This document shows positions 38,441 through 49,800 of a stretch of DNA of 64,000 nucleotides, piece by piece. The number at the start of each line of letters is the position of its first letter. Position 1 is the first letter of the stretch. The notes below the pieces were generated by a model, which saw nothing but the letters and a program-made list of their open reading frames with translations, was not told the DNA's origin and searched no databases. Origin of the DNA: Antedon mediterranea (taxonomy: Eukaryota > Echinodermata > Crinoidea > Comatulida > Antedonidae); contig NC_092677.1 of NCBI RefSeq assembly GCF_964355755.1, positions 21,734,101 to 21,798,100 on the forward strand, in the 5' to 3' direction. A program made the translations under genes and the position numbers.

Positions 38441-38611
38441 ATCGAAGATATAACAGTGTGGTGCGGAACTGCAGTTGCGTCCGGAAGAAGAGAGCCGAAG
38501 AAGGCAGTAACGGCGTTCCATAGTTGTTGTTTACGACGATCGACGATCGAGGGGAGGAGGAGAGACGGAACAACGGTCGTGTATGTTGGAGGAGAGAGAG
38601 AGACGATCGCT
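38440..38611 (+). other. CpG-rich block ending in a splice-donor-like site (possible first exon)
   Basis: Against an AT-rich background this block is rich in G, C and CpG (CGACGATCGACGATCGAGGGG and similar). It runs to ATCGCT|GTAAGT at 38611/38612, a consensus 5' splice site, and is followed by AGGCCTA-rich DNA typical of introns here. A 68-codon frame on + and a 119-codon frame on - overlap it. Neither has recognisable features, and the minus frame would be incompatible with the donor. A transcription start with a non-coding first exon is an inference. Confidence 0.3.
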
Positions 38612-38689
38612 GTAAGTTTGATGTTTACGTTTATGCATAGAACATTTCTAGTGGTTAGATAATAGATTATACGCCTAATTAAGATTAAA

Positions 38690-38890
38690 ATAGGCATATG
38701 CCTAGGCCTATATTCTAGTTAAGCGCGTTCTTTTGTTGTTGTTGCCTAACCTAAATGAATAAAAATAAGGCTTAGCGGTTAGCCTTATTAGGCTAAGGCC
38801 TATAGGCCTAGGTAGGTAGTTGTAGGCCTAGTAGGCTAGGCCTCTAGGGCCTAGGCTAGTTAGGTAGGCTAGCTAGGCCGGTATAATGCG
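38690..38890. repeat. AGGCCTA low-complexity block
   Basis: Dense permutations of TAGGCCTA and CTAGGC, similar to 57620-58320. Confidence 0.85.
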
Positions 38891-38919
38891 TCACAAAATA
38901 AACATGAATAATTCATCAG

Positions 38920-40610
38920 GGATCAACCTGGACTAGTAGACACTAACACAATAACAAATCATCCTGCCATAAACAGAAAAAAATGGAAACAAATTGTGGA
39001 AGGGTAATGTCGGAAGACGGAAAACGTTAGCAACATTCAACCTGAGTTTTCGGCATGTATTGAATATAGGACTATTCCATTATTATTTATAGGGGTGTTA
39101 GTCAATATGTTGGGTTGGGTGTGCCAGGCTTGTTGAGGCTTCTATTGTTCGTTTCATTATTGTGCCAATTGTTTTTGTATTTCACTGTGTTTGATAAAAA
39201 CAAACAAAAAACTGCTGCTGCAGTTAGTCTATGTGTCTGTAAATTATATCGTATTTTACACTATATAGCCTATAGGCCCTAACATGTTTTTTTACCGTCA
39301 ACAGTTAAATCATATCATGTTTTATTTTACATTTCATGTATTATTATTATATGTTTTTTTTTCTCAACAGCCGAATCAAGTTATATAGCCTCTTACAAAT
39401 AACAAGAAAAAATACATTCAAACGTTATTCACAATAAGGAATACCATACAGACAAAACAAATACATGCCAATAATCTTAATTCAATAACTTTTAACAATA
39501 ACAAACTCCATTATAACATTTCTTTTTCTACTTGTCTAAACATCTTGTTTCTGTCATGTTCTTATGTTCCCTACAATGTTCATTGTATCTAAACTTGATC
39601 TGGGATTCTCTGTAAACGTTTCTTTTTTTAAAATAAACAACAACATTTTTATAAATCTATGCCTATATTACATAGATGTTTTCAATCTTCAAAGTACGTC
39701 TTCTATTAAAATCTGTTTATCAACTATATTTAGATTGATTTCAATATAAAATATTTAAGTAATTGATATTTACAATCGATCGGAAATCTTTAAAAAACCA
39801 ATCTATTAAAATTAGACCTACAGTACCATCTATGCTTGATCATTAAATAATTAATATGGATGTTACAATCATCAAAATATGCCTTATATTAAAATGACCA
39901 TCAAATAAAGTGGAAGGTTTATTCCAGAGTACAGGACCTGGATGTGGTAGGATGGACACTTAACAGTAAACCACAGTAAGAATGTTGTTGATCCAATAAC
40001 AGGAGTTTTAAATTAATTAATTAAACAGATTAAGTAAGTTAAAATAGTATATGTTCCTTGTGCCTTATTAAATAATGTTAAAGTTCTTGTGCCTTATATT
40101 TGAATAAAGTTTGAAGAATGTATCTTTCGATCTATCGATTTTTTTCTTGTTGTTTGTAGAGGCTATTTGATTCAAATGTTGAGAAAAAAACAAACATGGA
40201 TGTATTTATATAAATTAAAACATAAATTGGATATTTTATATAAATTAAAACATAAATTAAATAAGATTAAAATATATATGAATCTTTTTCTTGATCTTTT
40301 CTTGTTATTTAGAGGCTACTTGATTTAACTGTTGAGTAAAAAAACATGTTAGGGCCTATAGGCTACTGTATATAGTGTAAAATACGATATTATTTACAGA
40401 CACATAATAAAAGCTATAGGCTAACTACAGCAGCAGTTTTTTGTTTGTTTTTATCAAACACAGTAAAATACAAAACAATTGGCACAATGACACAAACAAT
40501 AGAAGCCTCAACAAGCCTGGCACACTCAACCCAACATATTGACTAACACCCCTATAAATAATAATGGAATAGTCCTATATTCAATACATGCCGAAAACTC
40601 AGGTTGATCC
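38920..40610. mobile_element. Terminal-inverted-repeat DNA element with 8-bp target duplication
   Basis: The ends are GGATCAACCTG (38920-38930) and CAGGTTGATCC (40600-40610). They are flanked by identical octamers TTCATCAG (38912-38919 and 40611-40618). Inside, arms of about 290 bp (39039-39331 and 40308-40606) are inverted copies; the left arm is offset by an insertion of about 110 bp after the terminal repeat. The middle (39332-40307) is AT-rich, with short TTTTCTTGTTATTTAGAGGCTA-like repeats and no transposase. An 8-bp duplication is compatible with hAT, Merlin and a few other superfamilies. The GG start is compatible with Merlin, but I cannot assign it. Confidence 0.8.
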
Positions 40611-40618
40611 TTCATCAG

Positions 40619-40878
40619 TTAAATTTGTTCCGTGTGCACCCAAGCCCAAGCGTATAGCAACAAATGATATAAACTGCAATACGATTCTTTTTACAGTAGG
40701 CCTAGGATTCTAGGTCAGTTCATGTGATTGCCTTCGCACACTCTTCTTCACACACACCACTATGCAAAATGTGTCGGGGCTAATCGACAGTAAGGCAAGA
40801 CATTCAACTTATTAAGTAGTAATTGACATAGCCCAAAGAAAGCTTAGAACCAAAAGGAATAAAGAAAATGCGCGTACC
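40619..40878. other. Short unannotated interval
   Basis: Between two elements; nothing recognised. Confidence 0.5.
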
Positions 40879-41064
40879 TAGTCCAGTCAATCTAGTGATA
40901 TTTAGAGGTAAACCCACCACAAATTGCAATAGTAACGAAACATTGATTTTTTCATTCCAAATGTAGTTTAGAATGACATATTAAAAGTCACCGAAAATTG
41001 AAGCATTGGAACACATTATTTTTTACGTAATCTCAACAACTATATAGTGATTTTATTCCATCAA

Positions 41065-43010
41065 TATTTTTGGGGTAGGGGTAACATTTATGCCCATAAC
41101 TTGTGGGTTTATAATCCAATCTCAATAATCTTGATATCAATGTGTAGAATATATATTTCTTTCTAAAATGCAATTTAAAAAAACAAAATACAACACTTAT
41201 TTATATAACTAGAGGTCAAAGGGTTATTGACCTTTTACAAAAAATCATTTTTTCCTTAAAAAAATGATTAACTGCAATATTGTATGCCATAATTGTGGAT
41301 GCATTTTAATCAAAATTGTGTTTTTTCTGTACCTATCGATATATAAAATAGGAAACATGATGTTAACTAGAAGAATTTTAAAAGTAATGATGTACTATTC
41401 TTATTGAAATTGATTCTTGATCAAATGTAATGTAAACAATTTTTAGGAAGGAGAAAGGACGCAGCCCTCTGGTATCCATCATAAATGACGAACCAGCGAT
41501 ATTGTCCATTCCTTTAAATACCTAGGTACTATATTTGAGGACAATCTCAGCTGGGAATTAAATACAGAGGCATGAATAGTAAAGAAAGGACACCAGAGAC
41601 TTTATCTGTTAAGGAAGCTGAACCATTTTAATGTCGATAGATAAAGTAATTCTCAGGTTTTTTTTTATAATTCCTTTATTAAGAACGTTTTAACTTTTTT
41701 CCTTTATATGCTGGTTTTTTAGTCTTAGGGTCAAAGAGAGAAACTCACTACAAAGAATTGTTAACTTAAGTTCTAACTTAATAGGTTGTCAACTTTGTAG
41801 CTTATCTTCCTTCTGTGACATGTAGAGGTAAACCCACCACAAATTGCAATAGTAACGAAACATTGATTTTTTCATTCCAAATGTAGTTTAGAATGACATA
41901 TTAAAAGTCACCGAAAATTGAAGCATTGGAACACATTATTTTTTACGTAATCTCAACAACTATATAGTGATTTTATTCCATCAATATTTTTGGGGTAGGG
42001 GTAACATTTATGCCCATAACTTGTGGGTTTATAATCCAATCTCAATAATCTTGATATCAATGTGTAGAATATATATTTCTTTCTAAAATGCAATTTAAAA
42101 AAACAAAATACAACACTTATTTATATAACTAGAGGTCAAAGGGTTATTGACCTTTTACAAAAAATCATTTTTTCCTTAAAAAAATGATTAACTGCAATAT
42201 TGTATGCCATAATTGTGGATGCATTTTAATCAAAATTGTGTTTTTTCTGTACCTATCGATATATAAAATAGGAAACATGATGTTAACTAGAAGAATTTTA
42301 AAAGTAATGATGTACTATTCTTATTGAAATTGATTCTTGATCAAATGTAATGTAAACAATTTTGGGGTAGGGGGTAGCGTTTATGCCTATAATCTATTAT
42401 TTTATAATCATATCTAAATAGCTTTAGTACCAATGTGTAGAGTATATATATCCTACTAATATACATTAAAAAAACAATTAATACAACAGTTATACGTAAC
42501 TAGAGGTCAAAAGGTTATTGACCTTTTACAAAAACTCAAATTTTTCCTAACAAAATTATTAACATGCAATGTCTTATTCCATAATTGTCGATGCATTTGA
42601 TGTAACTTGTGTTTTTTCTGTACCTATCGTCATATGAATTAGGAAAAATGATGTTAAGTATTTTGAATTAATTATGCACTTATAATAAATAAATAAATAA
42701 TAATAACAATAATAAAAATAATCCTATAATAATGATAAATTGTTATCAACAACAGGTAGTGTAGTAGTAGGTAACATTATTTTATGCCTGCCAATAACAT
42801 CTAAATAACTACAAATGTGTATAATATGTATTGCTTACTCTAAAAACTAATTGATACAACAGTTTTTATGTAACTATAGAGGTCATTGACCTTTTACGTA
42901 AAACTAAATTATGGTTATATATATTTTATTTATATTTTGGTAATATTTGGTGCAAATAATGTTTTTCCTGTACCTATTGCATCATCATGAAATAGGAAAA
43001 ATAATGCTAG
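41065..43010 (+). repeat. About 320-bp tandem units with GGGGTAGGGGTAACATTTATG
   Basis: Four units begin with GGGGTAGGGG-like sequence (about 41070, 41990, 42363 and, degenerate, 42760). Each contains AGAGGTCAAAGGGTTATTGACC-like DNA, in which AGGTCA and TGACCT form an inverted pair, and TTTTTTCTGTACCTATCG. The first two belong to the duplicated X block. The others are diverged. Confidence 0.75.
41452..41820 (+). pseudogene. Duplicate of the reverse transcriptase fragment (thumb/C-terminal part)
   Basis: Nearly identical to 43205-43583 and starts mid-frame at AGGAAGGAGAAAGGACG. It lacks the FADD region, which the deletion between the two duplicated copies removed. Confidence 0.75.
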
Positions 43011-43028
43011 CTAGAAGAATGATGACTG

Positions 43029-43750
43029 TCGCAGAGAACAGGACAATAGTCATCTTGTCAAATTTGCTGACGACACTGTCTTGCTGTCTCTCCTTCAAAA
43101 TTCACAGGACGGTCATGGTTCCGCATTAGATTGTTTTATCCAATTTTGTAGAAACTTCTACTTGGAACCCAATGTGACCAAAACCAATGACATGATTGTA
43201 GATTTTAGGAAGGAGAAAGGACGCAGCCCTCTGGTATCCATCATAAATGACGAACCAGCGATATTGTCCATTCCTTTAAATACCTAGGTACTATATTTGA
43301 GGACAATCTCAGCTGGGAATTAAATACAGAGGCATGAATAGTAAAGAAAGGACACCAGAGACTTTATCTGTTAAGGAAGCTGAACCATTTTAATGTCGAT
43401 AGATAAAGTAATTCTCAGGTTTTTTTTTATAATTCCTTTATTAAGAACGTTTTAACTTTTTTCCTTTATATGCTGGTTTTTTAGTCTTAGGGTCAAAGAG
43501 AGAAACTCACTACAAAGAATTGTTAACTTAAGTTCTAACTTAATAGGTTGTCAACTTTGTAGCTTATCTTCCTTCTGTGACATGCAAACTCTAGAAAAAA
43601 GTAGAGCTATTCTAAAAAATGTTAACCATGCCTTGTTCAGTGATTTCGAGCTTATGCCTCATGGGTGTCGCTTTCGATGCATGTAGAACAAACCGGAAAA
43701 GAAATTCGTTTTTGCCAGTTGCCATCCGACTCTTCTTGAACTTTGACTCT
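43029..43750 (+). pseudogene. Non-LTR retrotransposon reverse transcriptase, 3' fragment
   Basis: A frame from about 43042 reads LVKFADDTVLLSLLQ, containing the FADD form of the reverse transcriptase active-site motif. It continues with LEPNVTKT and VDFRK, as in CR1/Rex/L2-like LINEs. After a shift near 43260 the next frame reads FKYLGTIFEDNLSW and QRLYLLRKLNHFNV, followed by stops. Near 43720 FLPVAIRLF resembles the usual C-terminal tail of these proteins. Endonuclease and N-terminal RT motifs are missing, and stops and shifts make it non-functional. Clade assignment within the CR1/jockey group is tentative. Confidence 0.8.
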
Positions 43751-44140
43751 TGTTATATTGTACTGTGTATTGTGATATTTTTGTATATTTTGTAGGATCA
43801 TTTTAATCCAGACCTTTTTATTTGAATTGCTCCGTGTGGGATGATATTGTTTAATCCTTCAAATAGAAAAGGACTCACAACTTATATGTCATCAGTATCA
43901 CTTTCTTGTTCGGGTATTAGTACAGTGAAATGCCATTGCATTCACCACATGTAGTTCTAGTTACCCCTGAATGCTTCAAGGAGATACTCAGGTGCTGGCT
44001 TTAAGTCTGTGTGTAGAGGAACCATGTTTCCATCATCTGATCTTCCATCCCCAATCCTCGGTACACATATCAACCCCACTCCATTGCTAAAAGATAACTT
44101 GAACTTGAACATGATGTTAAGTACCTTGGTTGTGGTACGA

Positions 44141-45860
44141 TTATGAAGTTGGCGATATGCGAGGTTGTACTTGTAGATGGGATGGAGTCAAAGGCATTCC
44201 ACGTTTTCCAGGTCGTCCATTGTACAGACACACTAAATCATTTTCTCTAGCAATCACAATGTCATCCTTTGTAGCTTGTTTGCATCTGAAGACTACAGCA
44301 TAATGTAAGAAATAAGTGCAATGACAAGCTTTTTTTAGAGCCAATTCTGAAAACTCTGGATGTTGTGTCACCAGTATCGCATGAGCAAACAGAAGGTTAT
44401 CACAGATGTCTCTCAAAAGTACTGTTTGAACCAGTTTGATAGTCCAGCATCTCAGTTCCAGTCTAAAGAATATCACAAGATGTTTTAAATGCTTGATTGC
44501 AGAGGAGCACTAGTAGATCCGTGTCATCGGATAATGACAGATGTTTTCCTGTTTGCTGATTCAATGGTTTTTTGTACTATCCGAAAGAACATCTGCATCA
44601 GCAGTTGCATTCACTCATTGCCATGTTGTTCAAATACTAGTTACGAAGATTTATAAATTGTTGTTTGTTACAGAAAGTGATCTAATTTTGTGGAACATGT
44701 CACTGGTAAAATGTACAGGGACACTACCACCTGACACGCCTTACCATGTGCGCCGTCTTTGGTGTATGAACCGCTTTCATAATTATCAAAGACTATGATG
44801 GCAGAGCAATATTTTTTACAGATCTCTACACTATTCCATGGAATGCTGTGCAGTAGAGCACTACCATCTAGAATGTAGGCCTACTGGACATCATTCAGTG
44901 ATTTGGATGTGTTAGACTATTCAGAAGAAGTTGTTTCCACATAGCATCATGTTGGTTTATTAGCTGAAAGTATTGTAAGTTGGTAGTTTCAAAAAGTGCT
45001 GGTGGATAACAAAGTTCATGTTCATGTTGTCACCTCGAGTCTCCTCTGGAACTGTAGGATCAATGCACACATATTTGCCTGTATGTACATATGACTTGAT
45101 TACCAGGATCTTGAATACATTGCAAGACTTTCTGGCCAAAATATTTAATGCTTAATACCACATTGCTTATATTCCGAATCACCTGCAGTAACTCCCGTAT
45201 CAATGGTATGAAGTCTCTGAGTCGTAACCAAATGTATTTTTCAATTGCCATTGTGTCCCTGACGTGTGGCCATAAGGTCTTATGTTGGCCGCTGCTGGAG
45301 TAACGCCCTGATACTATTGCAAGGCATTACATACATTTCAGCGCAGATTTGGTCTGGATGTACTCATTCCTATATCTCTTGCCAAACCTCTGGTTTTCTT
45401 TGAGGCTTCTCATAGAAACCCTTTCAATCCAGTCCAGATGGTCCGAACGTCATACAACATGGAGGTCATTGTCAAACTGCTGTTGAACATCTTTGTATTT
45501 CTACTGGTTAAAAAATCGTTAAAATACTTATACATCCCAATATAAATACTGTAACCATGGCAACACAAATGTCATCTGGAAAAAATGGAATGTAGATCAT
45601 CCAGAAGCAACAGGAACGGAGATATCACTCATCTGCATCTTGAGCTGGTCATTAGTGTATCGCTTTGGACTGAAATGTTCACCCCAGGGTATCCCTGTGT
45701 GTATACCATTGTTGATTACAGCTAAAACAACATTTTTTGCCAAAATTGACACATTATGTTGTGTTTTTCCGCAAAAATGACATTCTAAATAACATCTTAT
45801 GACTATAAGTTTGATATCACTGAATAGGAAATTTAATAAGCTTTCGGATGACATAAATCA
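44141..45860 (-). pseudogene. Decayed ORF of a repeat-type protein family (DTDLLVLL / CDTTS motifs)
   Basis: Minus-strand fragments in three frames line up in order. An N-terminal part (45854-45597) contains NNGIHTGIPWGEHFSPKRY. Then come RYRNEYIQTKSALKCM (about 45370) and RLRDFIPLIRELLQVI...YRQIC (45251-45063). These are followed by IDPTVPEETRG (about 45050), IVFDNYESGSYTKDGAHGKA (about 44790), DTDLLVLLCNQAFKTSCDI (about 44510) and FAHA...CDTGDTTSRVFRIG (about 44370). The order of an acidic DxD-type segment followed by CDTTSxxFxxG resembles a multicopy family of uncharacterised proteins in invertebrate genomes, with a possible nuclease-like fold. I recall the family without a firm name. Several frameshifts and stops mark it as a pseudogene. 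It may be two adjacent fragments. Confidence 0.5.
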
Positions 45861-46081
45861 AACTTGTATATAATGTATTTCAAATGGTTAAATATATGTA
45901 ATTAATGGGGCATATTAATTTTGAATTAAAATGACCTTTATTGACCTCTGACCCCTTGACCCAATGCTTGGATTTTCGGTGACTTTTAGTATGTTGCTCT
46001 ACACTTTATATGGAATTCAAAAATACTTGCTTTGTTACTATTGCAATTTGTGGTGGGTATATCATTAGATTGACTGGACTA

Positions 46082-46741
46082 ACCGTATATGAACACATGA
46101 GATGGAAAGATAGGCCTACGAGAATAAAAAATGTATTTTCGTGTACTTTAGTTTTATTGTTTAATTTTGCGGGTGTCACGAAACCTAAGACCACAAAAGC
46201 TAAGACCTAAGATCACGAAAGCTAAGACCCAAGACCTAAGATTACAAATATTTATCTTTCGCACCTGCCTTGTATTTTAACTCCCAACATTTATTCTGAA
46301 CACGTAACAAGAAAATTTAACTGATGAATTATTCATGTTTATTTTGTGACGTTTCATGAGGGGTCTTATGTACGAAAAAAAAATCGCGGCCAGGATCCAG
46401 TCAAGTCCCCCCATCGCATAGTCGCCCCAAAACAAAGTCGCCCCAACGCAAAGTTGTCCCATCGCAAAGTCGTACACTGTTTTATTTCGGTATGAAAAGT
46501 TCGAAAATGTTCATTTAATATGATTTCAAAATTATTTACCAAAGACACAAGTACGAATCTTCAACCTACAAGTGGATACAGCTCATTTTTTAGGATAATA
46601 TAATATTTAATAATAAAAATGTATAAAAGTGATATAGTAGGCCTATCGTATAGATTAGTTAAAACAAACAGCATGTAACTAAGACAATGTTATGGGCTAC
46701 TTTTTGATCATTTGCATTTATTGACAAGTATATGTCTAGTG
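46082..46741. other. Interval with short tandem repeats
   Basis: 46190-46245 repeats AAGACCTAAGA/ACGAAAGCT. 46405-46473 repeats about 17 bp (GTCGCCCCAACGCAAA-like) four times; two minus-strand frames across it are repeat-driven. 46313-46350 matches the flanks of the element at 38920-40610 and lacks the insert. Confidence 0.7.
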
Positions 46742-46805
46742 TTATTAGGTGATCATTTAGAATAAAATGATCACCTATTGTTATTGTACGAAATCTTTAT
46801 TGTTA
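46742..46805 (+). mobile_element. Solo 5' end of a Helentron-like element (type E)
   Basis: TTATTAGGTGATCATTTAG with the inverted copy AAATGATCACCT forms a hairpin and is followed by ATTGTTATTGTACGAAATC. The same start heads the element at 56290. The body does not follow because other elements abut it. Confidence 0.65.
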
Positions 46806-46852
46806 TTGGTTATCCGTTACCCTTGTGATTGTAAAAATCATTTTCATCTTTA

Positions 46853-49800
46853 TTAGTTATCCGCTTAGTAGCGGATAACTCCTTGTAATCGTCCTGTTTC
46901 ATCATATTTTTTTTTTTTTTTTTTTGGTTATCCGCAACTAGTAAGTTGCGGATAACCCTTGTTATTGTAAATATCTTTTTTCTTCATCTTTATTCTTCTT
47001 TCTTTCCCGGATTTTTGTGCGTCGCATATCTCTCATCCTTGTCAACATAAGATTGTATAACTTTGTCATAAGATTGACCTGTAGCTGTAGATGTGCAAGA
47101 AACTTCGTTATATGACTTTAGAGTCGCGCAGCGAAAGTGACGCGCGATTTTATGAATTTCAATGATTGGTCATAGATTATAAACCAAAAGTAATTTTATG
47201 TTGACAATTGGTGAAAATTTAAGTTAAATTAAGGGCAAACTTTCTATGGATTAAAAATGACATGTTTCACAAGAAGTTACGCGAGCACGCGCATTTAAAA
47301 ATTTAAAATGCGCAAAATTAATTTCTAATCAACTTTCTACGCTGATCATGACATTTTGAGCATGTCAAAAATTCCCACGCGCGCGAAAAAAATTACGCGT
47401 AAGGTGCGCACGGAGCATGAAAACCATGTGTTTTTCTCTTGAATTATAATTTTACAGTCTTTCCTAGTTATTTTAAAAAAGATTGACATCATTTCAAATT
47501 AAAATGACGTCATACGAACACATTGATTTACACCATCTGCGTGCGTTTTAGTTGCAAAAGTGACAAAATATTGTCAAAATTATGCCTACTTTGAATCTAT
47601 TATAGCTCCTCAGGATCAACCGTTACCCCCAATTTTTTTAATTTAATATGTAAGCAGATATGTTGTAGATATGAATTCATGCAGAATCTTTACCCCTCGG
47701 ATGTTATGACGTCATCGTATGGCCACACGAATGTAAAATATTGGATTTTTGACTGTTTCGCTATTGCTCATTACATTAAATAGAGCGCATATCGCTTATA
47801 CGTATTCCATTTCCTCATATATTTTAATACTCTCTAGGTCAATCAACCATCTTTCGCATGAGTTAAAAATATCTTAATTTTTATGACGTCATCATGTCTA
47901 AAAATGTAAATAACGCAGTTCACCTTTTTTCAGCTTTACAGTAAGTTTCAATCTGTTATAGCTCGTCAGAATAAAAAGTGATAATCATGATTAAAACGTT
48001 TTCTGAAAGCTATTGGATTGTAGATAAAAATTTATGTGAATATTTTGCCAATCATATGTTGTGACGTCATTATATGGGCAGTTGAATTCAAAAGGTCATA
48101 TTTTCATCTCTTGCGTAAAAGTTCCTTGCGTTTAAACGAGAGCGCATCTCTCTTTTACGTGCCCAAAATTCCTCAAATTTGTATTAATGTAATTATTTAG
48201 ATAATTATCTTAATATAAAATATCTTTATATGTCAATTTGATGACGTCATCGTGTTAATAATTGGATTTAAAAGATGGGTCTCGTAATTTCGTCTATGCT
48301 ACACTGTATATTACATACAATGTATTCTGTAAATACTGTAATATGCTGTATGCTACAAAATAGGTACAATTCAAAACTGTAAACATACTTAATTCATGTC
48401 ATAGGATGGCATAACAATTGTCGAAGTTCATATAGTTTAAAGTATGTGCATGTTGTGTTTGCGCGGATAACCCGAACTCGTCAAAGTGACGAGTTCAAAT
48501 CTAGTTTTTCTGTATTATACTTCTTTCCTTCTGTCATTTTTGTGCGTCGCGTTTCTCTAAAACGTGTAAACAGAACATATCGTAACTTTGTCAACATATC
48601 GACATTTACGTGAACTTGTGCACCTCCTATTTTTGAATGACGTCAGAGTTGCGCAACGTGACTTACGCGCGATTTTATGAATTTCAATGATTGATCATAG
48701 ACTAAAAACCAAACATAATTTTGTTTTGACACTTTGTAAAAATTTAAGTCACATCAAGCGCAAACTTTCTATGGATTAAAAATAGCATCTTTCACAAAAA
48801 GTTACGCGCGCACGCGCGTTTAAAGTTTTAGAGTGCGAAAAATCAACTTCTATTCTAATCAAGTTTCTATGCGTTTCATGTCATTTTGAGCATGTCAAAA
48901 ATTCCCACGCGCGCGAAACTTTTTACGCACGCGGTGCACACGTAGCGTTAAAAACATGCTTTTTTCGCGTGATTTATGTTTTTTCAGCCTTTTATAGTAA
49001 TGCTACCAACTTTGAAACAATTTCGACTTAAAATTATGTCATACGAGCACGTCGAATTAAATAATTTGCACGCGTTTCTGGTGAAAAAGTTCAAAAATTC
49101 GTCAAAATTATGCCTATTTTTAAACAGTCATAGATTCTAAACTACATGGAGAACTTTTTTTTAATTGCATATTCTGGAAGTTGATGAGTTGTAGATATCG
49201 AATCATGCATTATGATTAATATGGCTAACCGGACATTGTGACGTCATCGTATGGCCACGCGAATATAAAATATAGGATTTTTGTCTCTTTCGTCATAGCT
49301 CATCACATTTAATAGAGCGCATCTCCACTTATTCGTTGTCCATTTTCACCCCGATTTTAATATGTTCTAGGTCAATCAACTATCTTTTGCATGAATTAAA
49401 AAATTTTTAATTTTTTCAACGTCATCATGCCTAAACATTTAAATTACGTTGGTCATTAATTTCATCTTTACAGTAAATTTTAATCTGTTATAGCTCGTAA
49501 GAATAAAATGTGATAATCACGATTAAAACCTTTTCAGGAAGCTATTGTATTGTAGATACAAAATCATGTGAAAATTGTGCCAATCGAATGTTGTGACGTC
49601 ATCATATGGCCAGTTATATAAAAAAAGTCGTATTTTCATCTTTTGCGTTATATTTCATTACATTTAAAAGAGCGCGCATAAATATTTCACGTATTCAAAT
49701 TTCTTCTACACGTTAATATGTTGTTGCTGAGATAATTTCATTCTGAAATTTCTACTTTTGCATTTCATTTTGAAGCCGTCAAGATGTTAAAAATTTCAAT

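Larger units (their letters stand above)
40906..43583 (+). repeat. Direct duplication X-L / X'-M-L'
   Basis: X (40906-41451) recurs almost unchanged at 41823-42360, and L (41452-41820) recurs at 43205-43583. The second copy contains an extra middle part M (42361-43204) absent from the first, so a tandem duplication followed by deletion of M in copy 1 is the simplest history. Near identity indicates a recent event. Confidence 0.85.
40879..46081. mobile_element. Putative 5.2-kb element with about 125-bp inverted ends
   Basis: TAGTCCAGTCAATCTA at 40879 is mirrored by TAGATTGACTGGACTA ending at 46081. Similarity in inverted orientation extends inward for about 125 bp, through ACCCACCACAAATTGCAATA and AAAAGTCACCGAAAAT. 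ACC flanks both ends, a possible 3-bp target duplication that could be chance. The contents are a duplicated block, tandem 330-bp units, a decayed non-LTR reverse transcriptase on + and a decayed ORF on -. No transposase for the inverted ends is recognised. The inverted ends could also be two solo copies of a smaller repeat in opposite orientation. Confidence 0.5.

Noticed and set aside
38338-38697. 119-codon minus-strand frame
   Set aside because: No recognised features; openness is explained by GC-rich composition, and the plus-strand donor suggests the opposite orientation.
40879-46081. Polinton/Maverick
   Set aside because: The ends begin (T)AGT and the inverted ends are of suitable length, but no polymerase, integrase, ATPase or capsid genes are present and no 6-bp target duplication is seen.
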